A stretch of DNA of 41,007 nt from Clostridia bacterium (lineage in GTDB: Bacteria > Bacillota > Clostridia > Christensenellales > Borkfalkiaceae). Position 1 is the stretch's first letter. The number at the start of each line of letters is the position of its first letter. Where the stretch lies: positions 1 to 41,007 of the forward strand of contig JAJPZC010000120.1 in NCBI GenBank assembly GCA_021204585.1, in the 5' to 3' direction. Both the position numbers and the translations under genes were made by a program. Under the pieces are notes generated by a model. It was given only the letters and a program-made list of their open reading frames with translations. It did not search any database and had not been told where the DNA came from. Positions 23,979-32,323 of this stretch are shown one piece after another.

Positions 23979-25207
23979 GCGTCCTCCCTCTTCAAAACGC
24001 ATATGTAGAACCCGGCTCCCAGGGATATGTCCGGCAGGAACTGCATCCCGTACCTTGTCTCCCTGTGGGCAAGAGGGCATGCGCCCCGGACGGGCGTATA
24101 TCCTTTGGAAGACTCTAAGAATGCGTATATTATGCTGTCATTCTCTTCCGGAAGGCATGAGCACGTGGAGTAGTACAGCATGCCGCCGGACTTTACGTAA
24201 GAGGCACAGTTCGTGAGTATCTTAAGCTGCACCTCGTTTAAAGAGGCTATGTCCGCCTCTTTGCGGAAGAGCTTTATGTCCGGGTTCTCGTTTATGACCC
24301 CGCTCCCGGAGCAGGGGACGTCACAGAGGACGGCGTCATACAGGCCTTCATATGCGGGGTTGAACGCAGTTGCATCCCCTGTTACGGCCTCTATGTTTCC
24401 CGCTCCCATGCGCTCTGCATAGTCCAGTATGAGCTGTGTGCGGTGAGGATGGATCTCCTGCGCCGTTATATGAGCGAACTTGGATGAAAGGAGCACGGAC
24501 TTGCCGCCCGGAGCCGCGCAGGCGTCCAGAAGAAGCCCTGCGGGGCTCCCCTGTATCTGGCTGCATATGGCCACGGAGCCGACAGACTGGAAGGTATAGT
24601 TCCCTGCGAAGAAGTTATCATCCCGCACGAAGTTAGGGAAGATGTATGTATGCGCAAACGGGGTGTCCGTGTGGTCTCTGGTTAGGTACTCTTCCTCGCC
24701 CTTCACGAAGCGCACGCACTGGCCCAGAGAGGGCGCAGACAGGATGTCCATAGCCTCGTCCTTGTACGTGCGGCGCATGCGGCGGGCCAGCCACAAGGGG
24801 GCAGATGCCTGGACGGAGAGGCGCTCCAGGACGTTCTCCGGAAGGGAATGCATGGTATATCCACGGAGGAATGCATTGATGAACCCTGCGGTGCCGCCCT
24901 TGCCGGCCTTTTTGGCAAGCTGCACGGCGGAGTCTACAACCATGTAGTCATGCTTGTCCATGAACTCCAGCATGTACAGGGCAATCTTTAAGATGAGCTT
25001 CACACCCCCTCTGGGGCTCTTCTCTGTGTTCTTTGAGATTATCCAGTCCAGGTACACGTCCTTTTCAAGGACCCCGTAGCATACTTTAATGACCCTCGCG
25101 CGCTGCGTGGGGTCTGTCTGGGTCTCCGCAATGGACTGCTTCAGGTACTTGCCGTTTAAGTACACTTTGGAGAGTATGAGATACGGGTCTGCAAGGGGGT
25201 TATTCAA
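23975..25207 (-). CDS. rsmB: 16S rRNA (cytosine967-C5)-methyltransferase, RsmB type
   Basis: NusB-like N-terminus; LLLDACAAPGGKSVLLSS, DAVLCDVPCSGSGVINENPDIK, GGMLYYSTCSCLPEEND. Confidence 0.95.
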   Translation of the reverse strand: MNNPLADPYLILSKVYLNGKYLKQSIAETQTDPTQRARVIKVCYGVLEKDVYLDWIISKNTEKSPRGGVKLILKIALYMLEFMDKHDYMVVDSAVQLAKKAGKGGTAGFINAFLRGYTMHSLPENVLERLSVQASAPLWLARRMRRTYKDEAMDILSAPSLGQCVRFVKGEEEYLTRDHTDTPFAHTYIFPNFVRDDNFFAGNYTFQSVGSVAICSQIQGSPAGLLLDACAAPGGKSVLLSSKFAHITAQEIHPHRTQLILDYAERMGAGNIEAVTGDATAFNPAYEGLYDAVLCDVPCSGSGVINENPDIKLFRKEADIASLNEVQLKILTNCASYVKSGGMLYYSTCSCLPEENDSIIYAFLESSKGYTPVRGACPLAHRETRYGMQFLPDISLGAGFYICVLKREDA

Positions 25208-26144
25208 GGATATCTCCCGCCTTTATCTTTCTGCCGTTTACAAAGTCCGCGGCCTTCATTGTCTTCCCGCCCGCCAGCTGCAGGGCCGTAAGGGATATAC
25301 AGCCCTCTCCGCAGGCCACTGTAATGCCCTTCTTGCCTGCGCGGACAACTTCGCCGGGCCTGTATGAGCCGGCCTCAGCAGCTTCCACAGCCACGTCTGC
25401 TCCGCAGAGTTCTGCGTTGAGAATGTTGAGGTTAGAGCCGTTCAAGGTGCAGTATGCGCAGGGATCCGGGCTGTATGCCTTTATGCGCCGTACAATTTCC
25501 ACGGCAGTCATATGGAAGTCCAGCCTGGCGTCTTCCTTGGAGACCTTTTTGCAGTACGTGGCCTTGAGATCGTTCTGCAGAAGGAGCTGCGTGTCTCCGT
25601 TATCTATGTATCCCAGAGCCTCTATTGCTGCCTCTGCACTGAGAATGGACAGTTTCTGTGAGAGCTCTCCGCAGGTCTCATTGCCGATGCGTATGCGCTT
25701 TACAAGCAGTATGTCCCCGGTGTCCAGGCCCTCTTCCGTCTTCATTACTGTAACCCCGGTGTCTTCAAAGCCTTCCAGGATGGCAGACTGTATGGGAGAC
25801 GCCCCGCGGAGTTTGGGCAGGAGGGATGCATGCAGGTTCCACACGCCCTGCGGGAACAGGTCCAGGAGCTCTTTGGAGAGTATCTGGCCGTATGCACAGG
25901 TTATCATGAGGTCTGCCCGGAAGGCTGCCACTTCGGCCACATGGGTGCGGATTTTGGGCAGGTCCAGGACGGGTATGCCGTGTGAGAGGGCATATGCCTT
26001 TACGGGTGTGGGGGTTAAGACCCTCTTGCGGCCCGTTGGCTTGTCCGGCTGGGTTATTACAGCCACCACGCTACGCCCGGACTGCACAATGCCGTCCAGG
26101 GCCGGCACGGCGTACTCCGGGGATCCGGCATATATGATTCTCAT
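25200..26144 (-). CDS. fmt: Methionyl-tRNA formyltransferase
   Basis: MRIIYAGSPEYAVPALDG...VITQPDKPTGRKRVLTPTPVK...WNLHASLLPKLRGASPIQSAI. Confidence 0.97.
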   Translation of the reverse strand: MRIIYAGSPEYAVPALDGIVQSGRSVVAVITQPDKPTGRKRVLTPTPVKAYALSHGIPVLDLPKIRTHVAEVAAFRADLMITCAYGQILSKELLDLFPQGVWNLHASLLPKLRGASPIQSAILEGFEDTGVTVMKTEEGLDTGDILLVKRIRIGNETCGELSQKLSILSAEAAIEALGYIDNGDTQLLLQNDLKATYCKKVSKEDARLDFHMTAVEIVRRIKAYSPDPCAYCTLNGSNLNILNAELCGADVAVEAAEAGSYRPGEVVRAGKKGITVACGEGCISLTALQLAGGKTMKAADFVNGRKIKAGDILE

Positions 26145-26246
26145 GTAATTATCCTCCGTTTGCACGCCGGACGGGGCGGCTGTTTTGCGCCAAATGGCAG
26201 TTATGCCGCTTGGAAGCGGCATATGACGGCTGGAATGTGCTGGGCG

Positions 26247-26720
26247 TTACTCCGTTTTCTCCGGAGTGAGGTCATGGACCTCTTTGGCTATGTCCGTGTA
26301 CAGGATGCCCTCCAGGTGGTCCAGCTCATGGCACACGGCGCGGGCGGTGAAGCCCTCTGCGGTGAGAGTGTGCTTGCGGCCATTGCGGTCCCTGTACTCT
26401 ACCTTGACTTTCATGGGCCGGGTTACCGTGCCCTGCTTGCCCTTGACGGACAGGCACCCCTCCGCCCCGGTCTGCTCTCCCTTTGTGGAGATTATGACGG
26501 GATTGGCCATCTCGTAATAGTTGCCGTCTGCGTCTATGACCACGGCCCGCTGCAGGACTCCAATCTGCGGTGCGGCAAGGCCTGCGCCGTCCTCTGCGTA
26601 CAGCGTGTCATGAAGGTCATTGAAGAGCTTCTCCAGCTCCGGCGTGCTGAAGTTTTTAACGGCCTGGCTTTTCTGCCTTAAGAGGGTGTTGCCGGTCTGC
26701 AATACTATTCGTACGGCCAT
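26247..26720 (-). CDS. def: Peptide deformylase
   Basis: GAGLAAPQIGVLQRAVVID, EGCLSV, CHELDHLEGILYTD. Confidence 0.97.
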   Translation of the reverse strand: MAVRIVLQTGNTLLRQKSQAVKNFSTPELEKLFNDLHDTLYAEDGAGLAAPQIGVLQRAVVIDADGNYYEMANPVIISTKGEQTGAEGCLSVKGKQGTVTRPMKVKVEYRDRNGRKHTLTAEGFTARAVCHELDHLEGILYTDIAKEVHDLTPEKTE

Positions 26721-26903
26721 ATGGCGGCTCCTTTGTCCGGGCCATTATGCTTTGCGGCCCGGCGGCTGTGTTGTGTCTGGTTTTTATATGAAGCATATCT
26801 TGCGGGATATGCGCTGTCTGCGTGGGGTAAAGGATTTGCTTGGGCCCCGTATGAGGGGGCCTCTGGAGCCGTTATATGCGGCATATATGCCTGCCTTGGC
26901 GGG

Positions 26904-29075
26904 CTAGTTGAGGTTGGCGGGGTTCTCTTCAACGTAGGCGAAGACGTCTCCGGAGTTTGCGGAGGCGCAGATGTCATATATCTGCGGAAGGAGCTTGGAG
27001 TTGTACATGCGCATGAGGATCTGGAGACGGAACTTCTTCTCCATGCGCTTTACGGGTGCCCAGAGGGCGCGGGCGAAGAGGAAGTCCTCTTCGTGCTCCT
27101 TTACAAGGGCCGTTATCTTCCCGTTGACCTCTTTGGCGGCAGCCAAAGCATGCTCCTGGGATTCGGAGGTTACCATGATGCGCACAATGACCGCAAACGG
27201 CGGAAACAGGGTGGCGCGACGTATGCGGACCTCGTTCTCAAAGAAGCCGTTGTAATCATAGCTTGTGGCGTAGCGCAGGATGTAGTTGGACGGGTTGTAC
27301 GTCTGCAGGACAACCTTGCCCCTGGCGCCTGCGCGGCCGGAGCGGCCTGCGACCTGGGTTATGAGCTGGAAGGTGCGCTCCCCGCTGCGGTAGTCGGAGA
27401 ACTGCAGGCTCTGGTCTGCATCCAGGATGCCCACAAGGGTAACTGAGGGAAAATCATGGCCCTTGGCTATCATCTGCGTGCCTACAAGGATGTCTGCCTC
27501 GTGGGCTGCGAACTTCTGCAGTATCTTGTAATGCCCGTCCTTGCCGGAAACGGTGTCATTGTCCATGCGTATAAGGCGTGCCTGGGGGAAGAGCTTTTCC
27601 AGGTCTTCCACCACCCTCTGCGTGCCTGTGCCGTTGTAACGGATGTGCTTGCCGTGGCACTCAGGGCACTCATCCAGCATCCTGTATGACCTGCCGCAGC
27701 AGTGGCAAAGGAGCCGGTTGGTGTCTGAATGGTACGTAAGGGAGACGTCGCAGTCCTCGCACTTCGCAACGTATCCGCAGTCCCGGCAGAGGACTGTCTG
27801 GGCGTAGCCGCGCCTGTTGAGGAATATTATGGCCTGGTTGCCGGAGTCCAGTGTGGCCTGGAGCTCATCCCGGAGGGCCTGTGAAAAGGCGCTGTTGTTG
27901 CCCCTCTTTACCTCTTTGCGCATGTCTGCCATTATGATTTCCGGCAGGGGCTTCTTGTTTATCCGCTCCGGGAGAGTTATGAGGTTGAAGCGGCCCTCCT
28001 GGCCCTCTATATAGGTCTCCACGGACGGCGTTGCGCTGCCGAGGATTATCTTGGCGTGGTTGTACTTCGCCCTGAGGAGGGCGATGCTTATGGTGGAGTA
28101 CCGGGGTGCGGTCTCCGAGACGTATGAGGAGTCATGCTCCTCGTCTATGATTATGACTCCAACGTTCTCCAGGGGCGCAAAGACGGCGCTCCTTGCGCCT
28201 ATGGCAATCTTTGCCTCACCGGAGCGGAGGCGCCACCACTCATCGAACCTCTCTCCTGCGGATAAGCCGGAGTGCAGGATGGCGGCCTGGCCCTTGAAGC
28301 GGGCGCGAAGCTGCGAGAGCATCTGGGGCGTAAGGGATATCTCGGGCACCAGGAAGATGGCCGTGCGGCCCTTCTCTATCTCCTGGCCTATTATCTGCAG
28401 ATAGATCTCCGTCTTGCCGGAGCCGGTGACCCCGTGCAGGAGGGTTACCATCTTGTCTGTGCTGTCTATGGACCGGATGGCCATTATCTGTGCGGGCGTT
28501 AGCTCATGGATGTTGTCTATGCCAGTAACCTCTTTCACGGGCTGGCGGACAACGCGCTTCTTTTCCACGGCTATGGCGCCCTTCTTTTCCAGGGCGTTCA
28601 CCGCCGCCCTGCCGTACGTCTCGCAGAGGGGCGTGTACTCCGCCTCTCCCTTATCCCTTAAGTACGCTATAACCTCCCCCTGCTTTGCAGCCGTCCTGGA
28701 CAGAACGAAGGGCTGGCCGGAAAGGGACACGTACTTTCTGTACAGCTCCCTCACCTTCCCCTTTCTCATTTCCGCAGGCAAAAAAAGCCGCAGGGCAGCG
28801 GCCTTCGGCACGTGGTACCGCGCTGAGATGCGTCCTGTGAGCCAGACGCATTCCGGAACAAGCGCGGGCACTTCATCGAACACCTCCGCAATCGGCTTCA
28901 CCTTGGCAGGGTCTATGTCGCAGGTGTCCTTGACTTTCATCACGAACCCGTCTATGAGGCGGTTCCCGAAGGGCACCTTGACACGGCTTCCCGGCTGCAG
29001 ATCGTCCGCACAGGAGTATTCGAATATTCTGTCCACATCGGAGTGGGCTATGTCTACAATGACTTCAGCGTACAT
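26904..29075 (-). CDS. priA: Primosomal protein N' (replication restart helicase)
   Basis: GVTGSGKTEIYLQII, IIIDEEHDSSY, zinc-binding CRDCGYVAKCEDCDVSLTYH...CHCCG...CPEC, VAGRSGRAGARGKVVLQTYNP. Confidence 0.97.
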   Translation of the reverse strand: MYAEVIVDIAHSDVDRIFEYSCADDLQPGSRVKVPFGNRLIDGFVMKVKDTCDIDPAKVKPIAEVFDEVPALVPECVWLTGRISARYHVPKAAALRLFLPAEMRKGKVRELYRKYVSLSGQPFVLSRTAAKQGEVIAYLRDKGEAEYTPLCETYGRAAVNALEKKGAIAVEKKRVVRQPVKEVTGIDNIHELTPAQIMAIRSIDSTDKMVTLLHGVTGSGKTEIYLQIIGQEIEKGRTAIFLVPEISLTPQMLSQLRARFKGQAAILHSGLSAGERFDEWWRLRSGEAKIAIGARSAVFAPLENVGVIIIDEEHDSSYVSETAPRYSTISIALLRAKYNHAKIILGSATPSVETYIEGQEGRFNLITLPERINKKPLPEIIMADMRKEVKRGNNSAFSQALRDELQATLDSGNQAIIFLNRRGYAQTVLCRDCGYVAKCEDCDVSLTYHSDTNRLLCHCCGRSYRMLDECPECHGKHIRYNGTGTQRVVEDLEKLFPQARLIRMDNDTVSGKDGHYKILQKFAAHEADILVGTQMIAKGHDFPSVTLVGILDADQSLQFSDYRSGERTFQLITQVAGRSGRAGARGKVVLQTYNPSNYILRYATSYDYNGFFENEVRIRRATLFPPFAVIVRIMVTSESQEHALAAAKEVNGKITALVKEHEEDFLFARALWAPVKRMEKKFRLQILMRMYNSKLLPQIYDICASANSGDVFAYVEENPANLN

Positions 29076-29127
29076 GGGATGCTGTCCCCTTCAGCTTATG
29101 CGGGGACATGAAGATATGCGGCTCCCC

Positions 29128-29388
29128 TTAGTCCTTAATGGCCTTTATCTTGCCTGCGCCTATCTCCTTGCTTGCAAGGACAAGCACGTTCTCCGAAGGC
29201 TTTACGGACTGCTGGGCCTGGGGCTGGATGCCGTATGTTATGCCGTATGCGGAAGTGCCAAGCTCTCTCTGCTCCAAAATCTGGCGCGCCCTCTTGGCTG
29301 CAACTACGCACAGGCAATACCTGGATACTTCTCTTCCGTCCGGACTGAGCTGCTTTATAAGCAGGTCTACGGGTGGCTCATTTATCAT
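29128..29388 (-). CDS. rpoZ: RNA polymerase omega subunit
   Basis: SRYCLCVVAAKRARQILEQRELG...VKPSENVLVLASKEIGAGKIK; adjacent to priA and yicC. Confidence 0.9.
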   Translation of the reverse strand: MINEPPVDLLIKQLSPDGREVSRYCLCVVAAKRARQILEQRELGTSAYGITYGIQPQAQQSVKPSENVLVLASKEIGAGKIKAIKD

Positions 29389-29543
29389 AATCTGCCCTCC
29401 ATTTCATCATCTGATGCAAGCAGCGCCTGTATCTGCAGGTTGCGCCTGCCGGCAGGTCCAAGGCCTGCCCTGCGGCCCTCTTCGGGGCCTTTCTGCATCC
29501 CCTGGGATGCATTAGAGCGGGGTTATGTGCGTTCCAGCGCACT

Positions 29544-30419
29544 TTACTCTACGTTCTGCACCTGCTCACGGACCTTCTCTATCTCGTTCTTCAGAGCAAG
29601 CCCTAAGCGGGTTACTTCTATGTCATTGGACTTGGAGCATATGGTGTTGCTCTCGCGGTTGAACTCCTGCACAAGGAAGTCCAGCTTCCTGCCCACTATG
29701 TCCTCATTGCAGATGGATCTGAACTGCGCTATGTGGGACATGAGGCGGGTCATCTCCTCGTCTATGTTGCACTTGTCTGCAAACAGGGCCACTTCGGTCA
29801 GGATTCTGCTCTCGTCTATCTCGGTCTCCGCAAGTAGCTTTTGCATGGTGGCGTCCAGCTTCGCCCTGTAGTTCTCCACTACGAAGGGAGCCCTCTCGCG
29901 CACCTGGGCAACCAGCCCCTCTATGACGTCCACGCGGGACAGCATGTCCTTCTCCAGCTTGTCTCCCTCTGTCTTTCTCATGCCGTTAAGCTTGTCCAGG
30001 GAGGCAATCAAGGCCTCTTCTACGGCTGCCACAAGCTCATCATCCGCCGCGCTTGTCTCGTCAGCCTTTATGATTTCCGGGAACCTCAAGATGTTGGTAA
30101 CGGACACGTCATTGGTTATCCCGGGGTACGTCCCGCAGAGCTTCTTTGCGGCCTCTATGTATGCCGCACAGAGCTGCTCATCCAGGTAATAGCTCTTTTC
30201 CTTCTCCCTCTTGTCCGCATAGGAGATGAAGACGTCCACGTGGCCTCTCGTAAGCTTTCCGCGGATGGTCTTGCGGATCATGTCATCGCAGGCAAGCAGG
30301 GTTCTGGGGCACTTTATGGCAATGTCTAAAAAACGGTTGTTGACCGTCTTGACCTCAACGGAAACCTCTATGCCGTCCTTCTTGTATTCCCCTCTGCCGT
30401 AGCCTGTCATACTGTACAT
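29544..30419 (-). CDS. yicC: YicC/YloC family endoribonuclease-like protein
   Basis: MYSMTGYGRGEYKKDGIEVSVEVKTVNNRFLDIAIKCPR...LDFLVQEFNRESNTICSKSNDIEVTRLGLALKNEIEKVREQVQNVE. Confidence 0.95.
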   Translation of the reverse strand: MYSMTGYGRGEYKKDGIEVSVEVKTVNNRFLDIAIKCPRTLLACDDMIRKTIRGKLTRGHVDVFISYADKREKEKSYYLDEQLCAAYIEAAKKLCGTYPGITNDVSVTNILRFPEIIKADETSAADDELVAAVEEALIASLDKLNGMRKTEGDKLEKDMLSRVDVIEGLVAQVRERAPFVVENYRAKLDATMQKLLAETEIDESRILTEVALFADKCNIDEEMTRLMSHIAQFRSICNEDIVGRKLDFLVQEFNRESNTICSKSNDIEVTRLGLALKNEIEKVREQVQNVE

Positions 30420-30656
30420 GAGCAGCACCTTCCACTATCCTGTATTTCACGCCCCGAAAAGCGGGCGAAAGTTTGCATTATCCGTATTATACCAAACACC
30501 GGCTCAAAAAACAAGCAATTCTCCCAACTCACAAAAAATTGAATACGGCCTCCGCAAAGGCTCCGCATGGGCAATATGACCGCCACGGGCGTCAATTCTT
30601 GTTGCAACTTGCCATGGGGAAGTGGTATACTGTATGCGTTGGAAGGAGAAAGCATC

Positions 30657-30854
30657 ATGCCACTGTTACAGTACACGTGTGAGAATTGCGGCAACAGCTT
30701 TGAGGAACTTGTGAAGAAGTACGATGACCAGGTGCTCTGCCCCAAGTGCGGCACCGTTGCGAAGCGCAGCTACTGCGGCACCGTATACTCTGCCACTGGC
30801 AAGAAGGTTGTGCACTGCAGCGGACACTGTGCAACCTGTGACGGCTGCAAGTAA
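30657..30854 (+). CDS. FmdB-like small zinc-ribbon protein
   Basis: MPLLQYTCENCGNSFEELVKKYDDQVLCPKCGTVAKRSY...HCSGHCATCDGCK; CxxC...CxxC pattern, SD and promoter-like TATACT upstream. Confidence 0.8.
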   Translation: MPLLQYTCENCGNSFEELVKKYDDQVLCPKCGTVAKRSYCGTVYSATGKKVVHCSGHCATCDGCK

Positions 30855-31009
30855 GCCAATAGGAGCTTCATAGGGGCTTCTGTATGCGCCCCTGGAGGCC
30901 CTGTACGGGGCCGTTTCGTTGAAGATATAAAGAGTTAAAGCCGCCTGGAACGGATTCCGGACGGCTTTTATGCTTCCCTGTGAATGGCCCTGTAAAGGGC
31001 AAAAAAGAG

Positions 31010-31048
31010 CCTCCCAGGGACGCAGCGAATGGCTGCATGGGAGGCTTA
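31010..31048 (-). terminator. Terminator of the aldolase-like gene
   Basis: Minus strand GCCTCCCATGCAGC-CATTC-GCTGCGTCCCTGGGAGGC-TCTTTTTT. Confidence 0.7.
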
Positions 31049-31116
31049 CGGACATACCTCAAAGGGCAGTTCCAACAGATTGAGTTGCGCAGCCATTGGG
31101 CCGCCGGCAGGGACTT

Positions 31117-32094
31117 TTAGTCTATGCCGATGAGGTGGTTCATCCAGTCCTCGTAGTCGTAGCGGTCTGCCTTGATGAAGTCTATGGCAGCGTACGGATG
31201 GACGTTGAGAAGACCGGTTATGAGGTAGGGCACGTCGTAGCCCCATACGAGACCGTTCTTTTTGAGGGGAACCATGTACTCGCGGATGAACTTGAGCATG
31301 GGCTCAAGCCTGTAGCGTGGGTTCTTGAGGAAGCCCAGGAGGGCTTCTGTGAAGCAGTTGCCGGCTCCGCGGCCCAGGCCGTTGACGGTGCCGTCCACGT
31401 AGTTCACGCCCTGGGCGAGGGCATCTATCTCGTTTGCGAAGGCAAGCTGCTGGTTGTTGTGTGCGTGGATGCCCACCTGCTTTCCATACTTGCCGTTTAT
31501 GATCTCGAGGTACATGTCTGCGACACGGCGGATCTCTTCGGGATAGAGGGCGCCGAAGCTGTCCACGATGTATACCATGTCCACAGGGGACTTGCCAATC
31601 TCTTCAAGGGCATTGCGAAGGTCTGACTCTTGGTTCTTGGAGATGGCCATAATGTTGCAGGAGGTCATGTAGCCCATGTCATGGCAGTAGTTGATCATCT
31701 CAATGGCCGTGGGAACCTGATTGACGTAGCAGGCTATGCGGTACAGGTCTATGACGGAGTCCTTCTTGGGAATTACGTCCTGCTGGAGATCCACTCTGCC
31801 CACGTCTCCCATTACGGAGATCTTCATGTCCGTGTCATTGTTGCCTACGATGTCACGGATGTCCTGCTCCTTGCAGAACTTCCACTTGCCAAACTTGGTG
31901 ACGTCGAAGAGCTTCTCGGAGCACTTGTAGCCGAACTCCATTATGTCCACGCCGGACGCTGCGTTCGCCTTGTACAGGGCACGCACGAAGTCATCCGTGA
32001 AGTAGAATGAGTTCACAAGGCCGCCGTCCCTTAATGTAGCGTCCAGAAGCTTTATGCTGAGTCTCGCTGTCTGGAGATTACCAACATCTTCCAT
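31117..32094 (-). CDS. HMGL/DRE-TIM metallolyase-type aldolase catalytic domain protein
   Basis: IKLLDATLRDGGLVNSFYF...MEFGYKCSEK...YIVDSFGALYPEEIRRV...GIHAHNNQQLAFANEIDAL...VDGTVNGLGRGAGN. Confidence 0.85.
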   Translation of the reverse strand: MEDVGNLQTARLSIKLLDATLRDGGLVNSFYFTDDFVRALYKANAASGVDIMEFGYKCSEKLFDVTKFGKWKFCKEQDIRDIVGNNDTDMKISVMGDVGRVDLQQDVIPKKDSVIDLYRIACYVNQVPTAIEMINYCHDMGYMTSCNIMAISKNQESDLRNALEEIGKSPVDMVYIVDSFGALYPEEIRRVADMYLEIINGKYGKQVGIHAHNNQQLAFANEIDALAQGVNYVDGTVNGLGRGAGNCFTEALLGFLKNPRYRLEPMLKFIREYMVPLKKNGLVWGYDVPYLITGLLNVHPYAAIDFIKADRYDYEDWMNHLIGID

Positions 32095-32141
32095 AACTTC
32101 TCTTTCCTATTCTCTCATGTTTCCCTGGGGGTGATACGTTC

Positions 32142-32170
32142 ATATTAAGCTTTTACAGAAAGAAAGTCAA
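32142..32170 (-). promoter_or_regulatory. Promoter of the aldolase-like gene
   Basis: Minus strand TTGACT-17 nt-TAATAT. Confidence 0.55.
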
Positions 32171-32214
32171 ACGATTATGCTCCTTGCAAAAGCCGCCGTG
32201 GACGAACTGGACGG

Positions 32215-32241
32215 AAAAGCGGGCCATATGCGCCCGCTTTT
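32215..32241 (-). terminator. Terminator downstream of AAA gene 2
   Basis: AAAAGCGGGC-catatgc-GCCCGCTTTT, perfect 10-bp stem with T runs on both strands. Confidence 0.75.
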
Positions 32242-32323
32242 GTACTGTCTGGTATTTGCATGAGGCTGCCCGGAATTGTGCCGGACAGGCGTCTGGCGGC
32301 CTGCAGGGGCCTCTGGAGGTGCC

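Noticed and set aside
28414-29871. 485-aa plus-strand ORF
   Set aside because: Runs antisense across priA, rpoZ and yicC; no recognisable domain and Ser/Arg-rich mirror-frame composition.
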